Notes: generated by a model not told the origin, from the sequence alone. A stretch of 64,000 nt of DNA from Alteromonas halophila (GCF_014651815.1 NZ_BMXP01000005.1:124001-188000); one strand, 5' to 3'. Counted from the stretch's first letter, positions 24,984 to 35,840 are shown. Translations and numbers: made by a program.

Positions 24984-25685
24984 TTACGGTAATTTTACTT
25001 CAAACACACTCCCGCCCAGCGTACCACCATTTGTTAAGGAAATCTCACCGCACTTGTCGCCCTGCCGGTGAGCCGCTGCTATAAGTCTGGCAAAAAACAG
25101 ACCCAGCCCGGTGCGGCCCTGACTTAGCTGTAATTCGGTCATATCAGCGGTGCTGTTCTCCAGCATACTGTCCGGGTAGCCGTCACCATCGTCTTCGACG
25201 GTGAGCACCAGATACTGATTTTTAATCTGTGCGCTGAGTCGAATATTGGATGTTCCGTACTTCAGCGCATTGACCACGACATCGTTAACCAGTAAATACA
25301 CCAGTTCGCTGTCAAGGTACCAGCTCAGCGACTCATCGACATCTATATTAATATCAATTTTCTTTTGCTCGATATACAACAGGTTCGAGCCAACGACATC
25401 GTGAAGCAAATCATACAGAAAACACTCATCTACGGTGATGGGAAGCTTTTCCAGCTCGGCACGGTACAGAGACAAAATCTGGACGAGGTTGGTATTAAGC
25501 CGGGAGGCCTCATAGTGCACATTCGCAACCTGACTCAGGGCCTTATGATCATCGTCCGGTAACTCAAGTGCGAGATTTTCAATAGACTGGATAAGCAGGA
25601 ACAGAGAGTTTTTCATGTCATGAACAGCGGCCGCTAACACGGAGGAAAAATCAATCTGCGAAGATGTGCTGTACTGCTCTGTCAT
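24984..25685 (-). CDS. Soluble histidine-kinase-like protein
   Basis: A 233-residue protein with a HisKA-like helix carrying the putative phosphoacceptor histidine in AAVHDMKNSLFLLIQS, and an HATPase domain with an N-box (VNDVVVNALKYG), G1 (EDDGDGYPD) and G2 (GRTGLGLFFARLIAAAH). No sensor or membrane domain is present. I chose ATG 25685 (MTEQYSTSS); the frame is open to a GTG at 25799, but that has no ribosome-binding site and spans a dyad ACAGGA-GTAA-TCCTGT (25775-25790). No response regulator is adjacent. Confidence 0.75.
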   Translation of the reverse strand: MTEQYSTSSQIDFSSVLAAAVHDMKNSLFLLIQSIENLALELPDDDHKALSQVANVHYEASRLNTNLVQILSLYRAELEKLPITVDECFLYDLLHDVVGSNLLYIEQKKIDINIDVDESLSWYLDSELVYLLVNDVVVNALKYGTSNIRLSAQIKNQYLVLTVEDDGDGYPDSMLENSTADMTELQLSQGRTGLGLFFARLIAAAHRQGDKCGEISLTNGGTLGGSVFEVKLP

Positions 25686-25848
25686 AGATGTTCGCCGTTG
25701 CGTGCTGGCCTGAAATTGCAAGTATCCATGATTTATGACGTTTTTTCCTGGTTTTTTTGCCAGAATAACGCCGGACAGGAGTAATCCTGTAGCAATCACA
25801 AAAAGATTTAGTTATAACGTGCATAGTATTTATTAGTTCCGGTAATGA

Positions 25849-26835
<987 letters not shown>

Positions 26836-26849
26836 CAGGCTCAGCATTA

Positions 26850-26909
26850 GGGAAGATGCGAACACGTCTATCACTCAGCGAGTCCTGAAGTACGTATTCA
26901 CATCTTCCC
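26850..26909 (-). terminator. Long inverted repeat between cysB and sdaA
   Basis: Two 18-bp arms (26850-26867 and 26892-26909) match at 16 positions. Read on the minus strand the two differences are G-U pairs, so the stem is fully paired downstream of sdaA, which argues that it is a 3' structure of the sdaA transcript. The 24-nt loop has its own small dyad ACTC-AGC-GAGT. No T run follows, so it may be a stabiliser or a repeat element rather than a simple terminator. Confidence 0.5.
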
Positions 26910-26915
26910 CGACCG

Positions 26916-28289
26916 CTAACATTCAATAATATTAACAGCAAGGCCGCCTCTGGCGGTTTCTTTGTACTTGGTCTTCATATCGTTGCCAGTGTCACGCATG
27001 GTCTTTATGACTTTATCCAGCGACACCTTGTGCTCGCCGGTGCCACGCAGGGCCAGTCGTGAAGCATTAATGGCTTTGATTGCCCCCATAGCATTGCGTT
27101 CAATGCAGGGTACCTGAACCAGACCTCCTACAGGGTCGCAGGTCAGGCCCAGATTATGCTCCATACCAATTTCGGCCGCATTTTCCACGGCCAGTACGGT
27201 GCCACCCATAATTTCCGCCAGTGCGCCGGCCGCCATTGAACAGGCAACGCCAACTTCACCCTGACAGCCCACTTCCGCCCCGGAAATAGAGGCGTTTTCT
27301 TTATACAGAATGCCAATCGCCCCGGCTGTTAGCAGAAAACGGCAGGCGGTCTGCTCATCCACCGGACGAATAAATTTATCGACATACTGTAACACGGCCG
27401 GAATGATACCTGCCGCGCCATTAGTAGGGGCTGTAACAACCCGTCCACCGGCGGCGTTCTCCTCATTCACCGCAAGCGCAAAAAGATTAACCCAGTCCAT
27501 GGTTTGCATGGGATCGGTAGAATGCTCGGTCTGCAAACGACGATGTAACGCGGGCGCGCGACGTACTACCTTAAGGCCACCGGGAAGAATACCTTCGCTT
27601 TCAATGCCGCGCTGTATGCAGCTTTTCATGGCCTGCCATATCTCATGCAGCTTTGCCTGCACTTCATGGGCAGGGCGGTGTACTGACTCGTTTTTCAGCA
27701 TCAGCGAACTGATACACAGGCCATTGGATTTGCAGGTCTCAATGAGTTCAGCGGCTGTTTTGAACGGGAAGGGGACCTTTGCCTGTGTACCTAAGGCTGC
27801 CGCTTTAGCGTCATCAAAGTCTTCGTCTTTAATGATAAAGCCGCCGCCAATACTGTAATAGGTCTGTGCACGCATTTCTTCCTGCCCCTTATAGGCGCGA
27901 AGAGTGAGTGCATTGGCGTGCTTTGGAAGCGTTTTGCGGCGATGGAAAACAATCGCGTTCTTGTTTGGGAAGGTCACCTGATGGCTGCCATTTAGCGACA
28001 GGCGCTGCTGATTATGGATCTCCTCCAGCATCATATCGATGCTGTCGACGTCGATCGTTTCCGGCGCTTCTCCTAATAAGCCAAGAATAACGGCTTTTCC
28101 TGTGCCGTGGCCTTTGCCCGTCTGACCCAGTGAGCCAAAAAGCTCTACTTTTACTTCTGTGATTTGCTCAAATAGTGCTTCATCGCCAGCCAGCTCTTTG
28201 ACAAATTCTGCAGCAGCGCGCATGGGGCCGACAGTATGTGAACTGGAAGGGCCGATACCGATACTGAACATATCAAATACGCTAATCAT
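26916..28289 (-). CDS. sdaA: L-serine ammonia-lyase (iron-sulfur type)
   Basis: Deaminates L-serine to pyruvate and ammonia with a [4Fe-4S] cluster. The 457-residue single-chain form has the N-terminal [19 protein letters not shown] and cluster cysteines in [16 protein letters not shown] and [16 protein letters not shown]. coli SdaA is 454 residues. An AAGGA site precedes the ATG by about 10 nt. The 250-bp upstream gap holds a small hairpin (GCCTGG/CCAGGC, 28312-28331) and another at 28430-28443 (CTTGC/GCAAG), with nothing I can name. Confidence 0.96.
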   Translation of the reverse strand: MISVFDMFSIGIGPSSSHTVGPMRAAAEFVKELAGDEALFEQITEVKVELFGSLGQTGKGHGTGKAVILGLLGEAPETIDVDSIDMMLEEIHNQQRLSLNGSHQVTFPNKNAIVFHRRKTLPKHANALTLRAYKGQEEMRAQTYYSIGGGFIIKDEDFDDAKAAALGTQAKVPFPFKTAAELIETCKSNGLCISSLMLKNESVHRPAHEVQAKLHEIWQAMKSCIQRGIESEGILPGGLKVVRRAPALHRRLQTEHSTDPMQTMDWVNLFALAVNEENAAGGRVVTAPTNGAAGIIPAVLQYVDKFIRPVDEQTACRFLLTAGAIGILYKENASISGAEVGCQGEVGVACSMAAGALAEIMGGTVLAVENAAEIGMEHNLGLTCDPVGGLVQVPCIERNAMGAIKAINASRLALRGTGEHKVSLDKVIKTMRDTGNDMKTKYKETARGGLAVNIIEC

Positions 28290-28539
28290 AGGGTCATTAT
28301 CCTTTTTCGTGGCCTGGTGCGTTTTCCAGGCGCAAAGTGTTTACCGCAGATCTTGCACGGCAATACCAAAAACTACAATAGACCGGGCGTGTGAATGCCC
28401 AATGTGCGTACACGGAGGTGTAAACTTAACTTGCTGTCGCAAGCGACGGGTAGGCAGGGCAACGATTCACCCTGTACGATTTAACGACCTGATACATAAC
28501 TCCGTATTTACGCGACGCCTAATACACTACGCGGCGGCG

Positions 28540-29133
28540 TTAACGCAGGTTTAGCTGGCCACTGTGATCCAGATGATGGGCCAGGTTTCTCACCATGGCT
28601 GCGGTGGCCCCCCAAATCAGCTTTCCCTGCCAGGGAATAAAGTAAATAGGGAAACGCTGATTATGTCTGACCATGAAATGGGTAAGGTGATGTTGTTTAT
28701 CCATCAGGTGGGCCAGCGGTACTGTAAAAACACTGGCAACTTCGTTGGGATCAATCTGATAATCGAAATCCGGTGATACAAAGCCAATAAAGGGTGAAAT
28801 CACAAATCCACTGATTGTGCGGTAATCTGGCAGGCGGCCGATAATTTCGACGGCGTCACGCGGTAATCCAATTTCTTCCTCTGCTTCGCGCAACGCTGCA
28901 GCCGCTGCTGAACTGTCGTGTTTTTCCCGCGCGCCTCCGGGAAAACTGATTTGACCGGGGTGGGCGCGAAGGTGTGACGAGCGCTCGGTGAAAATGACAT
29001 CCAACGCACCCTCACGCTGCAGGATCGGAATAAGTACCGACGCCGGGCGCCCCTTCACAGGTAACGGATAGTCCGGCTCCTGCTCGACCTGCCGAAAGTG
29101 GTGGAAGCGATAGATAAACTCGTCTTTATTCAC
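28540..29133 (-). CDS. nudL: CoA pyrophosphatase, Nudix family NudL
   Basis: Nudix hydrolase predicted to cleave CoA and its derivatives. The UPF0035 signature RSSHLRAHPGQISFPGG is followed by the Nudix box ending AAALREAEEEIGLP. I chose GTG 29133, giving 197 residues close to E. coli NudL (192) and an 8-bp overlap with the end of pabB; an upstream ATG at 29193 would overlap pabB by 68 bp. The overlap suggests co-translation with pabB, an arrangement (pabB-nudL) also seen in enterics. Confidence 0.92.
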   Translation of the reverse strand: MNKDEFIYRFHHFRQVEQEPDYPLPVKGRPASVLIPILQREGALDVIFTERSSHLRAHPGQISFPGGAREKHDSSAAAAALREAEEEIGLPRDAVEIIGRLPDYRTISGFVISPFIGFVSPDFDYQIDPNEVASVFTVPLAHLMDKQHHLTHFMVRHNQRFPIYFIPWQGKLIWGATAAMVRNLAHHLDHSGQLNLR

Positions 29134-30529
29134 AGTGCTCGGCCAGTTCGGGTAATATTTTGGCAACCTTATCGAGGGTTTCCTGATATTCACTCAGCGG
29201 ATCAGAGTCCAGCACTATGCCGCCACCGGCCCAGCAATGAATGCGATTATTTTCTGCCAGTAAGGTCCTGATACATATACTCGAATCCATGTCATTCATT
29301 GCGCCTAAATAGAACATGGAACCACAATATACGTTCCTGCGGTGTGGCTCCAGTTCATCAATAATTTCCATGGCACGTACCTTCGGTGCGCCGGTGATGG
29401 AGCCGCCCGGAAATGCGCCAGCGAGTAAATCCAGGGGTGATGCATCAGCGCTAAGCCTTGCCGTGATGGTGCTCACGAGATGGTGTACTGCTGCAAAGCT
29501 TTCCAGCGAAAAAAGTGCAGGCACCGCGACAGAATGTGGTTCACAATGTTTGCTGATGTCATTGCGTAACAAATCTACAATCATCAGGTTTTCGGCCTGG
29601 TCTTTCTCTGCTTCAAGCAGTTCATTCGCACTGGCCTTATCCCGCGCAGGGTCGGCAAACCGTGGGCGGGTTCCTTTAATCGGTTTGGTCTGCACCTGGC
29701 CATCTTTGGATACCGATAAAAAGCGCTCCGGTGATATACTCAGTACATGGCTGCCCTGATGATGCAGATACGCAGAAAACGGCGCTTTATTGCTGTCCCG
29801 TAGCCGACAATAAGCGGTAAAGGGATCACCGGTGTACGCTGCGGTAAAGCGCTGCGCCATATTAACCTGATAACAATCTCCCGTATGCAAATAGGTGTTG
29901 ATGCGCTCCAGTGCGTTGACATAGGCCTGTTTACTTAAATTGGATACCCAGCGCGAGGCAAGTGCAAATCGCCCGGTTTCCGGCTTAGCGTCAATACCCG
30001 AGAGATCAAGCCGTGGCAAATAGTCGAGCCTGCAATGATACTGCATGCCGGTTACCCGGTCTTCAATCAGCGACTGATCGTAAAGCCCCACGACCACGTC
30101 AGGACAGTCGTAATCATCTTCGGCCTCGGTTGGCAGGGCCTCATAATAGCGACCGGTATCGTAGCCTGCCAGACCGGCAACACCGATAAGAAAGGGCAGT
30201 TCATCGGCAAGGCGCTGACTGTCCCCAGCGATACTAAGCGTGCTGACCAGCGCGTGGTGCAAGTTCTTTAATGCTGTAAACGGTGGCGAGGTGACGCGCT
30301 CAATTAGTTCGCTGTCGCGGTAGCGTATGTGGCTCTCGCCCTGCCTGGTAGTCAGCCAGGCTTTTGGAGACCACGCCATTATGCTGTAGCGGCTATCACT
30401 GTGCTCGCTGGCCGAATCGAACAAGACTGCCATGTCTGTATGGCAAACCTCCTCGAAAATGGTCCGCAACGGACGAATGGATGGCGGCGCAAGTGGCTCA
30501 ATAACGAGCGTGACGGATGGTTTGGTCAT
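29126..30529 (-). CDS. pabB: Aminodeoxychorismate synthase component I
   Basis: Converts chorismate and glutamine-derived ammonia to 4-amino-4-deoxychorismate for folate synthesis, with PabA encoded elsewhere. The 467-residue protein carries the chorismate-binding domain with the PabB-type lysine motif PIKGTRPR (anthranilate synthases have PIAGT), DLLRNDIS, and the C-terminal GAFPGGSITGAPKVRAMEII. Length suits PabB (453 in E. coli). Divergent from the fumarase gene. Confidence 0.95.
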   Translation of the reverse strand: MTKPSVTLVIEPLAPPSIRPLRTIFEEVCHTDMAVLFDSASEHSDSRYSIMAWSPKAWLTTRQGESHIRYRDSELIERVTSPPFTALKNLHHALVSTLSIAGDSQRLADELPFLIGVAGLAGYDTGRYYEALPTEAEDDYDCPDVVVGLYDQSLIEDRVTGMQYHCRLDYLPRLDLSGIDAKPETGRFALASRWVSNLSKQAYVNALERINTYLHTGDCYQVNMAQRFTAAYTGDPFTAYCRLRDSNKAPFSAYLHHQGSHVLSISPERFLSVSKDGQVQTKPIKGTRPRFADPARDKASANELLEAEKDQAENLMIVDLLRNDISKHCEPHSVAVPALFSLESFAAVHHLVSTITARLSADASPLDLLAGAFPGGSITGAPKVRAMEIIDELEPHRRNVYCGSMFYLGAMNDMDSSICIRTLLAENNRIHCWAGGGIVLDSDPLSEYQETLDKVAKILPELAEHCE

Positions 30530-30690
30530 AAAGTTTCTAGTTATTTATCCACCAGTTGTATATGCAGCGTGACGCACTGCTTGCTGATTGCACTATATTA
30601 CTTATTACTTGGTGCGACACTTTGAGATGCGCTAGTATACAGGTTTTTAGCGTGCTAAGACCATGTTTGGCTTAAATTAAAGAGGATGCC

Positions 30691-32220
30691 ATGACCGTAA
30701 TCCGTCAACAAGATTTCATCGAAAGCATTGAAGATGCTTTACAGTTCATTTCTTATTATCACCCACTTGATTACGTCAAAGCCGTAGAAAAAGCGTACCT
30801 GAAAGAGCAGAGTCAGGCCGCAAAAGATGCGATGGCGCAAATTCTGATTAATTCCAGAATGTCAGCCGAAGGCAAACGCCCGTTGTGTCAGGATACAGGC
30901 ATTGTGACTTGCTTTGTCAAAGTTGGGATGGCGGTTAACTGGGACAAAACCGATATGACCGTGCAGGAAATGGTTAACGAGGGTACGCGACGTGCTTATA
31001 CCAACAGTGACAATCCGCTGCGGGCGTCTATTGTGTCAGACCCGGCCGGAGCCAGACAGAACACTAAAGATAATACGCCTGCGGTTGTGCACATCGATAT
31101 GGTGGCTGGCGACAAAGTGGAAGTCATGATTGCGGCAAAAGGCGGCGGCTCAGAAAACAAGTCCAAGATGGTCATGCTAAATCCCAGTGACGATATTGCC
31201 GAGTGGGTGGTGAAAACGCTGCCCACCATGGGCGCAGGCTGGTGTCCGCCAGGTATGCTGGGGATCGGTATCGGGGGGACCGCAGAGAAAGCGGCGGTAC
31301 TGGCAAAAGAAAGTCTTATGGATCCTGTGGATATACAGGATCTTATGGAACGTGGTGGGGAAACGACAGACGAACAACTGCGTCTGGATATCTTTAAACG
31401 CGTTAATGACCTTGGCATTGGGGCGCAGGGACTCGGTGGCTTAACCACAGTGGTAGATGTAAAAATTAAGTCTGTGCCTACTCACGCTGCGTCAAAACCT
31501 GTCGCGATGATCCCCAACTGTGCGGCTACCCGTCACGCTCACTTTTTTCTGGACGGCAGCGGGCCTGCTGAACTGACCCCGCCGAAGCTGGAAGAATGGC
31601 CGGAAGTAACGTGGGAAGTGGGTGAGAATACCCGTCGTGTGAACCTTGATGAAGTGACGAAAGACGATATCCAGGAATGGAAAGTGGGTGAGACGGTACT
31701 GCTTAGTGGCAAAATGTTAACCGGTCGGGATGCAGCGCATAAGCGTATTCAGACCATGATAGAGAGTGGTGAAGGCCTGCCGGAAGGCGTGGATCTGACC
31801 AACCGCTTCATCTATTACGTAGGGCCGGTTGATGCGGTTGGCGATGAGGTCGTAGGGCCGGCGGGCCCCACAACGGCCACCCGTATGGACAAATTTACCG
31901 ATATGATGCTGGATAAAACCGGCCTGATCGGCATGATTGGCAAAGCCGAGCGCGGCCCGGCGACGGTTGAGTCCATTGCCAGTCATAAATCGGTCTACCT
32001 GATGGCCGTGGGCGGCGCTGCCTATCTGGTGTCCAAAGCTATCAAGAAGGCCCGGGTTGTGGCGTTTGAAGACCTTGGAATGGAAGCCATTTACGAATTT
32101 GAGGTCGAAGATATGCCGGTTACTGTTGCGGTGGACAGCACGGGTGCCAATGCACATAAAACGGGTCCGGCAATCTGGAAAGCAAAAATCGCCGATCTGG
32201 AAACGGCGCTGTCCAAGTAA
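30691..32220 (+). CDS. Class I fumarate hydratase (iron-sulfur)
   Basis: [4Fe-4S] fumarase of the TCA cycle, 509 residues (E. coli FumA is 548). Cluster cysteines are visible as C66 (RPLCQDTG), C185 (GWCPPGMLGIGIGG) and C277 (NCAATRHAHF). The C-terminal domain contains GPTTATRMDKF. A good AAAGAGGA site precedes the ATG. FumA versus FumB assignment cannot be made from sequence alone, so I leave the symbol blank. A hairpin follows the stop. Confidence 0.95.
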   Translation: MTVIRQQDFIESIEDALQFISYYHPLDYVKAVEKAYLKEQSQAAKDAMAQILINSRMSAEGKRPLCQDTGIVTCFVKVGMAVNWDKTDMTVQEMVNEGTRRAYTNSDNPLRASIVSDPAGARQNTKDNTPAVVHIDMVAGDKVEVMIAAKGGGSENKSKMVMLNPSDDIAEWVVKTLPTMGAGWCPPGMLGIGIGGTAEKAAVLAKESLMDPVDIQDLMERGGETTDEQLRLDIFKRVNDLGIGAQGLGGLTTVVDVKIKSVPTHAASKPVAMIPNCAATRHAHFFLDGSGPAELTPPKLEEWPEVTWEVGENTRRVNLDEVTKDDIQEWKVGETVLLSGKMLTGRDAAHKRIQTMIESGEGLPEGVDLTNRFIYYVGPVDAVGDEVVGPAGPTTATRMDKFTDMMLDKTGLIGMIGKAERGPATVESIASHKSVYLMAVGGAAYLVSKAIKKARVVAFEDLGMEAIYEFEVEDMPVTVAVDSTGANAHKTGPAIWKAKIADLETALSK

Positions 32221-32232
32221 CTCTGTCAGAAT

Positions 32233-32255
32233 GCGGCAGGCAACCTGTCTGCCGC
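32233..32255 (+). terminator. Hairpin after the fumarase gene
   Basis: A 7-bp stem (GCGGCAG / CTGCCGC) with a 9-nt loop starts 12 bp after the fumarase stop. The T-rich stretch (ACTTTAATTTTG) comes about 13 bp later, so intrinsic termination may be partial. Confidence 0.45.
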
Positions 32256-32283
32256 CACATCCACACTTTAATTTTGAGAATTC

Positions 32284-33780
32284 ATGGCGTTTTTATCATC
32301 CCTTTCCCCCCTCCACTATGTCCTGGCGTTAGCGATCCTGTTATCAGGGGTTGCAGCAGGCTTTGTGACGGCATCACGACGCAAACAGCGCGAAGTAGAT
32401 GAAGCCCGCGAGCAGGCCGAACAACTGGAATTGACATCGCGTCTGGCATCAGAACGCTACCAGCAACAGCTTGCCCAGCGCGAACAGGATTTACGTGACA
32501 CACAACAGGAGTTGCGTGACACTCATCAGTCTCAGCTCGCCCTGCAGGAACAGCTTGGCAGTCTCAACCAGAAGGCTGAGCAACTGGTCAGCGTGCAGGA
32601 CGAATACCGCCGACTGCAAAGTGAGTTTCGTGAGCTTCAGGAGTCTCACTCGGCGCTTCGCGCACGCTATGAGTCACAGTCTACCAGTCTGGACGATCTT
32701 AAAGCTGCCCATGAAGAAAAAGTGGCACTGCTTGAGAATACCGAGCAGCGCCTGCAGACCCAGTTTGAAAATCTGGCCAATAAAATATTCGATGCCAAAA
32801 GCGAAAGCTACCAGAAGCAAAATAAACAGGGGCTGGATGCGATTCTAAACCCGTTAAAAGAGCAGATTGATGGCTTTCGAAAGCAGGTTTCCGATCAGTA
32901 CGTGAAAGAAGGTCAGGAGCGGGCGTCTCTTAAAACTGAGATATCGAGCCTGAAAGAGCTCAATCAGAAAATCACCGAAGAAGCCAATGCCCTGACTCTG
33001 GCCCTCAAAGGCAGCAGCAAGACGCAGGGTAACTGGGGGGAAGTGGTACTCGAACGTATTCTGAAAGAGTCAGGACTGCGGGAGGGCCATGAGTTTGAGA
33101 CGCAGGTTTCTGCGCGTAATGAAGACGGTAAATTGCAACAACCCGATGTGGTGGTGCATTTGCCTGATGACAAAGATGTGGTTATTGATGCAAAGGTTAG
33201 CCTTGCCGCCTATGAAAAGTATTTCAACAGCGAAGACCCAGGTGTACGTGAGCGTTGCCTGAGCGAGCACGTTGCATCCATAAGAAATCATATCAAGGGC
33301 CTGGGCAGTAAAGATTATCATGAGCTCAAAGCGCTGCGCTCGCTGGATTACGTACTAATGTTTATTCCCATAGAATCGGCGTTTTTGCTGGCCATTGATG
33401 AAGATCCCGAACTGGTTAATCTGGCGCTGGCGAATAATATTATGTTGGTCAGTCCGACCAATTTGCTGGTTGCACTGCGTACCATTCATAATATCTGGCA
33501 GTATGAATACCAGAATCAGAATGCCCAGAAAATTGCTAACAACGCTGCCAAACTGTACGACAAGTTTGTAGGGTTCGTTGCCGATATGGAGAAGATTGGC
33601 AAATCCATTGAAGGCGTTCAGAAAAATTATGACGGTGCGATCAATAAATTGTCACAGGGGCGAGGAAATCTGGTTCGCCAGGTCGAACAGTTCCGGGAAC
33701 TGGGTGTGCAGCCCAGTAAGCGTCTGCCCGACGAGCTTGCCTCTCAGGCACTTGATACGCAAGACGATACGCAAACCTAA
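32284..33780 (+). CDS. rmuC: DNA recombination protein RmuC
   Basis: RmuC limits inversions between short inverted repeats and has a restriction-endonuclease-like fold. The 498-residue protein has an N-terminal transmembrane helix (about 8-28), a long Gln/Glu-rich coiled coil to about residue 200, then the RmuC domain with SSKTQGNWGEVVLERIL, GKLQQPDVVVHLPDDKDVVIDAKVS and YVLMFIPIESAF. Starts at ATG 32284, preceded by a weak site. Confidence 0.94.
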   Translation: MAFLSSLSPLHYVLALAILLSGVAAGFVTASRRKQREVDEAREQAEQLELTSRLASERYQQQLAQREQDLRDTQQELRDTHQSQLALQEQLGSLNQKAEQLVSVQDEYRRLQSEFRELQESHSALRARYESQSTSLDDLKAAHEEKVALLENTEQRLQTQFENLANKIFDAKSESYQKQNKQGLDAILNPLKEQIDGFRKQVSDQYVKEGQERASLKTEISSLKELNQKITEEANALTLALKGSSKTQGNWGEVVLERILKESGLREGHEFETQVSARNEDGKLQQPDVVVHLPDDKDVVIDAKVSLAAYEKYFNSEDPGVRERCLSEHVASIRNHIKGLGSKDYHELKALRSLDYVLMFIPIESAFLLAIDEDPELVNLALANNIMLVSPTNLLVALRTIHNIWQYEYQNQNAQKIANNAAKLYDKFVGFVADMEKIGKSIEGVQKNYDGAINKLSQGRGNLVRQVEQFRELGVQPSKRLPDELASQALDTQDDTQT

Positions 33781-33870
33781 TGACAGAAACGTCGCGGCGA
33801 CAGGGCTGGTGAACAACGCAGCAGTCGGGCGTGGGCCTTTTTTACGCAGAGATATACGAAGGAGAAGGCA

Positions 33871-34593
33871 ATGTGTGGCAGGCTGAGTATCACGGATTCT
33901 CCGGGCGTCAGAGCGCTGTGTGATCAAATGGAGATTGCGTTATGGCCGGATGACGGTCAGATTTTCACCCGCTTCGCGCGCGCGACTCAGCGCATCTCGG
34001 TAGTTTTTGAGCGTGATGGGCAGCGTATTATGCGCAATGCTATTTGGTGGTTACTCCTTGATAAAACACACGATGAAGGTGGCCGCAGTGTGCTTAGACC
34101 ATCAAAGTATACGTCGTTCAATACCCGCTACGACAAGCTCAACACGCCGCGCAGCGCCGGCTACCAGGCATTTCGCCAGCAGCGCTGTGCAATCCCGGTC
34201 CGAGGTTTTGGCGAGAGCCAGAAGACCCGTGAGGGCATGCACTACCATGACATGGTGGTCGCTGAAGAAGGCGCAATGGCAATGGGCGGGCTTTATCGCG
34301 TGTGGGACTATACCGATGATCGCGGAGAACGCCGTCAGGCAATATCCTGCTCTGTTGTGACTTTGCCCCCACACCCAAAATTGCAGGCCATACACCAAAA
34401 ATCAACGCCACTGATGTTGTCCGAGACCGATGGCAGCCTTGATCGCTGGCTCGATGCCGGCACCACTGACAGTGATGCGCTGAACGACTTACTTACGCCC
34501 TGTATTCGCCACCCGCTTAACGCTGTACCCATTGACAGGCCTTCTTCACACAACCCCATTGGCGAGTCGTTCACTATTCAAAAAGACAGATAG
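33871..34593 (+). CDS. SRAP family protein (YedK/HMCES-like abasic-site sensor)
   Basis: Forms a covalent thiazolidine crosslink to abasic sites in single-stranded DNA, protecting them. The 240-residue protein has the catalytic C2 (MCGRLS), N84 and R86 (SFNTRYDKL), E115 (GFGESQ where YedK has GFYEW) and H175 (QAIHQKSTP). The substitutions around E115 and after H175 make it a divergent member. AAGGAGAAG precedes the ATG. It follows rmuC on the same strand by 90 bp. Confidence 0.9.
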   Translation: MCGRLSITDSPGVRALCDQMEIALWPDDGQIFTRFARATQRISVVFERDGQRIMRNAIWWLLLDKTHDEGGRSVLRPSKYTSFNTRYDKLNTPRSAGYQAFRQQRCAIPVRGFGESQKTREGMHYHDMVVAEEGAMAMGGLYRVWDYTDDRGERRQAISCSVVTLPPHPKLQAIHQKSTPLMLSETDGSLDRWLDAGTTDSDALNDLLTPCIRHPLNAVPIDRPSSHNPIGESFTIQKDR

Positions 34594-34664
34594 CCGACTG
34601 ATTCCCGGTATTGATTCAATGGCAGTGTCGGTGACGCCACCATTGCACTGAGGGAAACGACTGG

Positions 34665-35840
34665 CTAGCGGTTTCTGCCGTATTTGTCGTGACTGGACAC
34701 CCAATGGCCAGTAATGACCGCGCAGGCCAGGGAGATATCACCTGCCAGCACGGTAGCTGCGACAATTTCTGCCAGCTTATTCGCTTTGCCCTTGCCATAA
34801 CAGCCTAATAGCTCCAGGCATTCACGCTGGGTAGGTAACCCGGTGCCGCCGCCAAAGGTTGCTACTATCAGCGAGGGCAGGGTAACGGATAGGTATAAAT
34901 CACCGTTAGGCAGGAGCTCATGAGAAAGCAGCCCGGCATGGGATTCCACCACATTTGCCTCATCCTGTCCGGTGGCGATAAATAATGACGCGATACCATT
35001 AGCAGAGTGCGGGCCATTATACGCCGCTCCGGCCAGCATTGCGCCCATATTCGCCAGCACCGATGAACGGGCCATGACCCGGGTATCGACTTTCATCAGC
35101 TTTCGCATCACGTCCTGCTTGAGGGTGACTTCTGCAATAACCCGTTTCCCGCGGGAGTGCAGCATATTCAGGTGCGAATGTTTTTTATCGGTGTCCATAT
35201 TGCCCGACAGTAAAAATTCACAGTCACCCGGGTAGTTGTCAGAAATCCACTGGCAGGCAGCGAGCGTCGCTTTGCCCACCATATTCTGTCCCGCCGCATC
35301 ACCGGTCGTATAATTAAACCGGACATAGCGAACCCGCGATACAGACCATTGTTCGAAATGGGTTAGCCTGCCGATAGAGGTTGTGGATTCAGCCGCCTGT
35401 TTGATGGCATCGAAATTGTCATCCAGCCAGCTCCCAAATTCCCTTGCCTGACGGGCATCGTCGAAAATAAAGGCAGGGGCGCGCTGCATAAACTGCTCGA
35501 CCACGGTGGTTTTCACACCGCCACACTCATTAATCACACGCATGCCGCGACTGTAACTGGCAACCAGCGTGCCTTCGGTCGTTGCCAGCGGCACATAAAA
35601 TCGCCCTTTTGCATCTTCGCCGTCAATATCGACTGGACCGGCTACACCGACCGGCATTTGTACAATACCTATGAAGTTTTCTATATTTCCCGGCAGGCAG
35701 GCCGGATCGATTGAATACTGGCCTGTATGGGAGAGTTCTGCGCCGGTATGTTCCTTTAAAAATTGCCGACGGGTCTGGGCCTGTTCGCGACTATGGTCGT
35801 TCTGACCGTCTCTGGGGATCCTGTATTTGCCGTTTGCCAT
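34665..35840 (-). CDS. Hydroxymethylglutaryl-CoA reductase, class I type
   Basis: Reduces HMG-CoA to mevalonate with NADPH. The 391-residue protein lacks a membrane anchor and has class I motifs: ENFIGIVQMPVGVAGP (54-69), catalytic E89 (LATTEGTL), a DAAGQNM variant of the cofactor motif (181-187), K219 (MDTDKK), D293 (GQDEAN) and H384 (VSSHDKYGRN). I chose the second ATG, because AGGA abuts the first ATG but sits 6 nt from the second. No other mevalonate gene is in the window; most Gammaproteobacteria use the MEP pathway. Confidence 0.92.
   Translation of the reverse strand: MANGKYRIPRDGQNDHSREQAQTRRQFLKEHTGAELSHTGQYSIDPACLPGNIENFIGIVQMPVGVAGPVDIDGEDAKGRFYVPLATTEGTLVASYSRGMRVINECGGVKTTVVEQFMQRAPAFIFDDARQAREFGSWLDDNFDAIKQAAESTTSIGRLTHFEQWSVSRVRYVRFNYTTGDAAGQNMVGKATLAACQWISDNYPGDCEFLLSGNMDTDKKHSHLNMLHSRGKRVIAEVTLKQDVMRKLMKVDTRVMARSSVLANMGAMLAGAAYNGPHSANGIASLFIATGQDEANVVESHAGLLSHELLPNGDLYLSVTLPSLIVATFGGGTGLPTQRECLELLGCYGKGKANKLAEIVAATVLAGDISLACAVITGHWVSSHDKYGRNR

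Noticed and set aside
26915-26920. GCTAAC next to a long dyad, suggesting an integron attC site
   Set aside because: The core-site consensus RYYYAAC/GTTRRRY is not met on both sides, and no integrase or cassette array is present.
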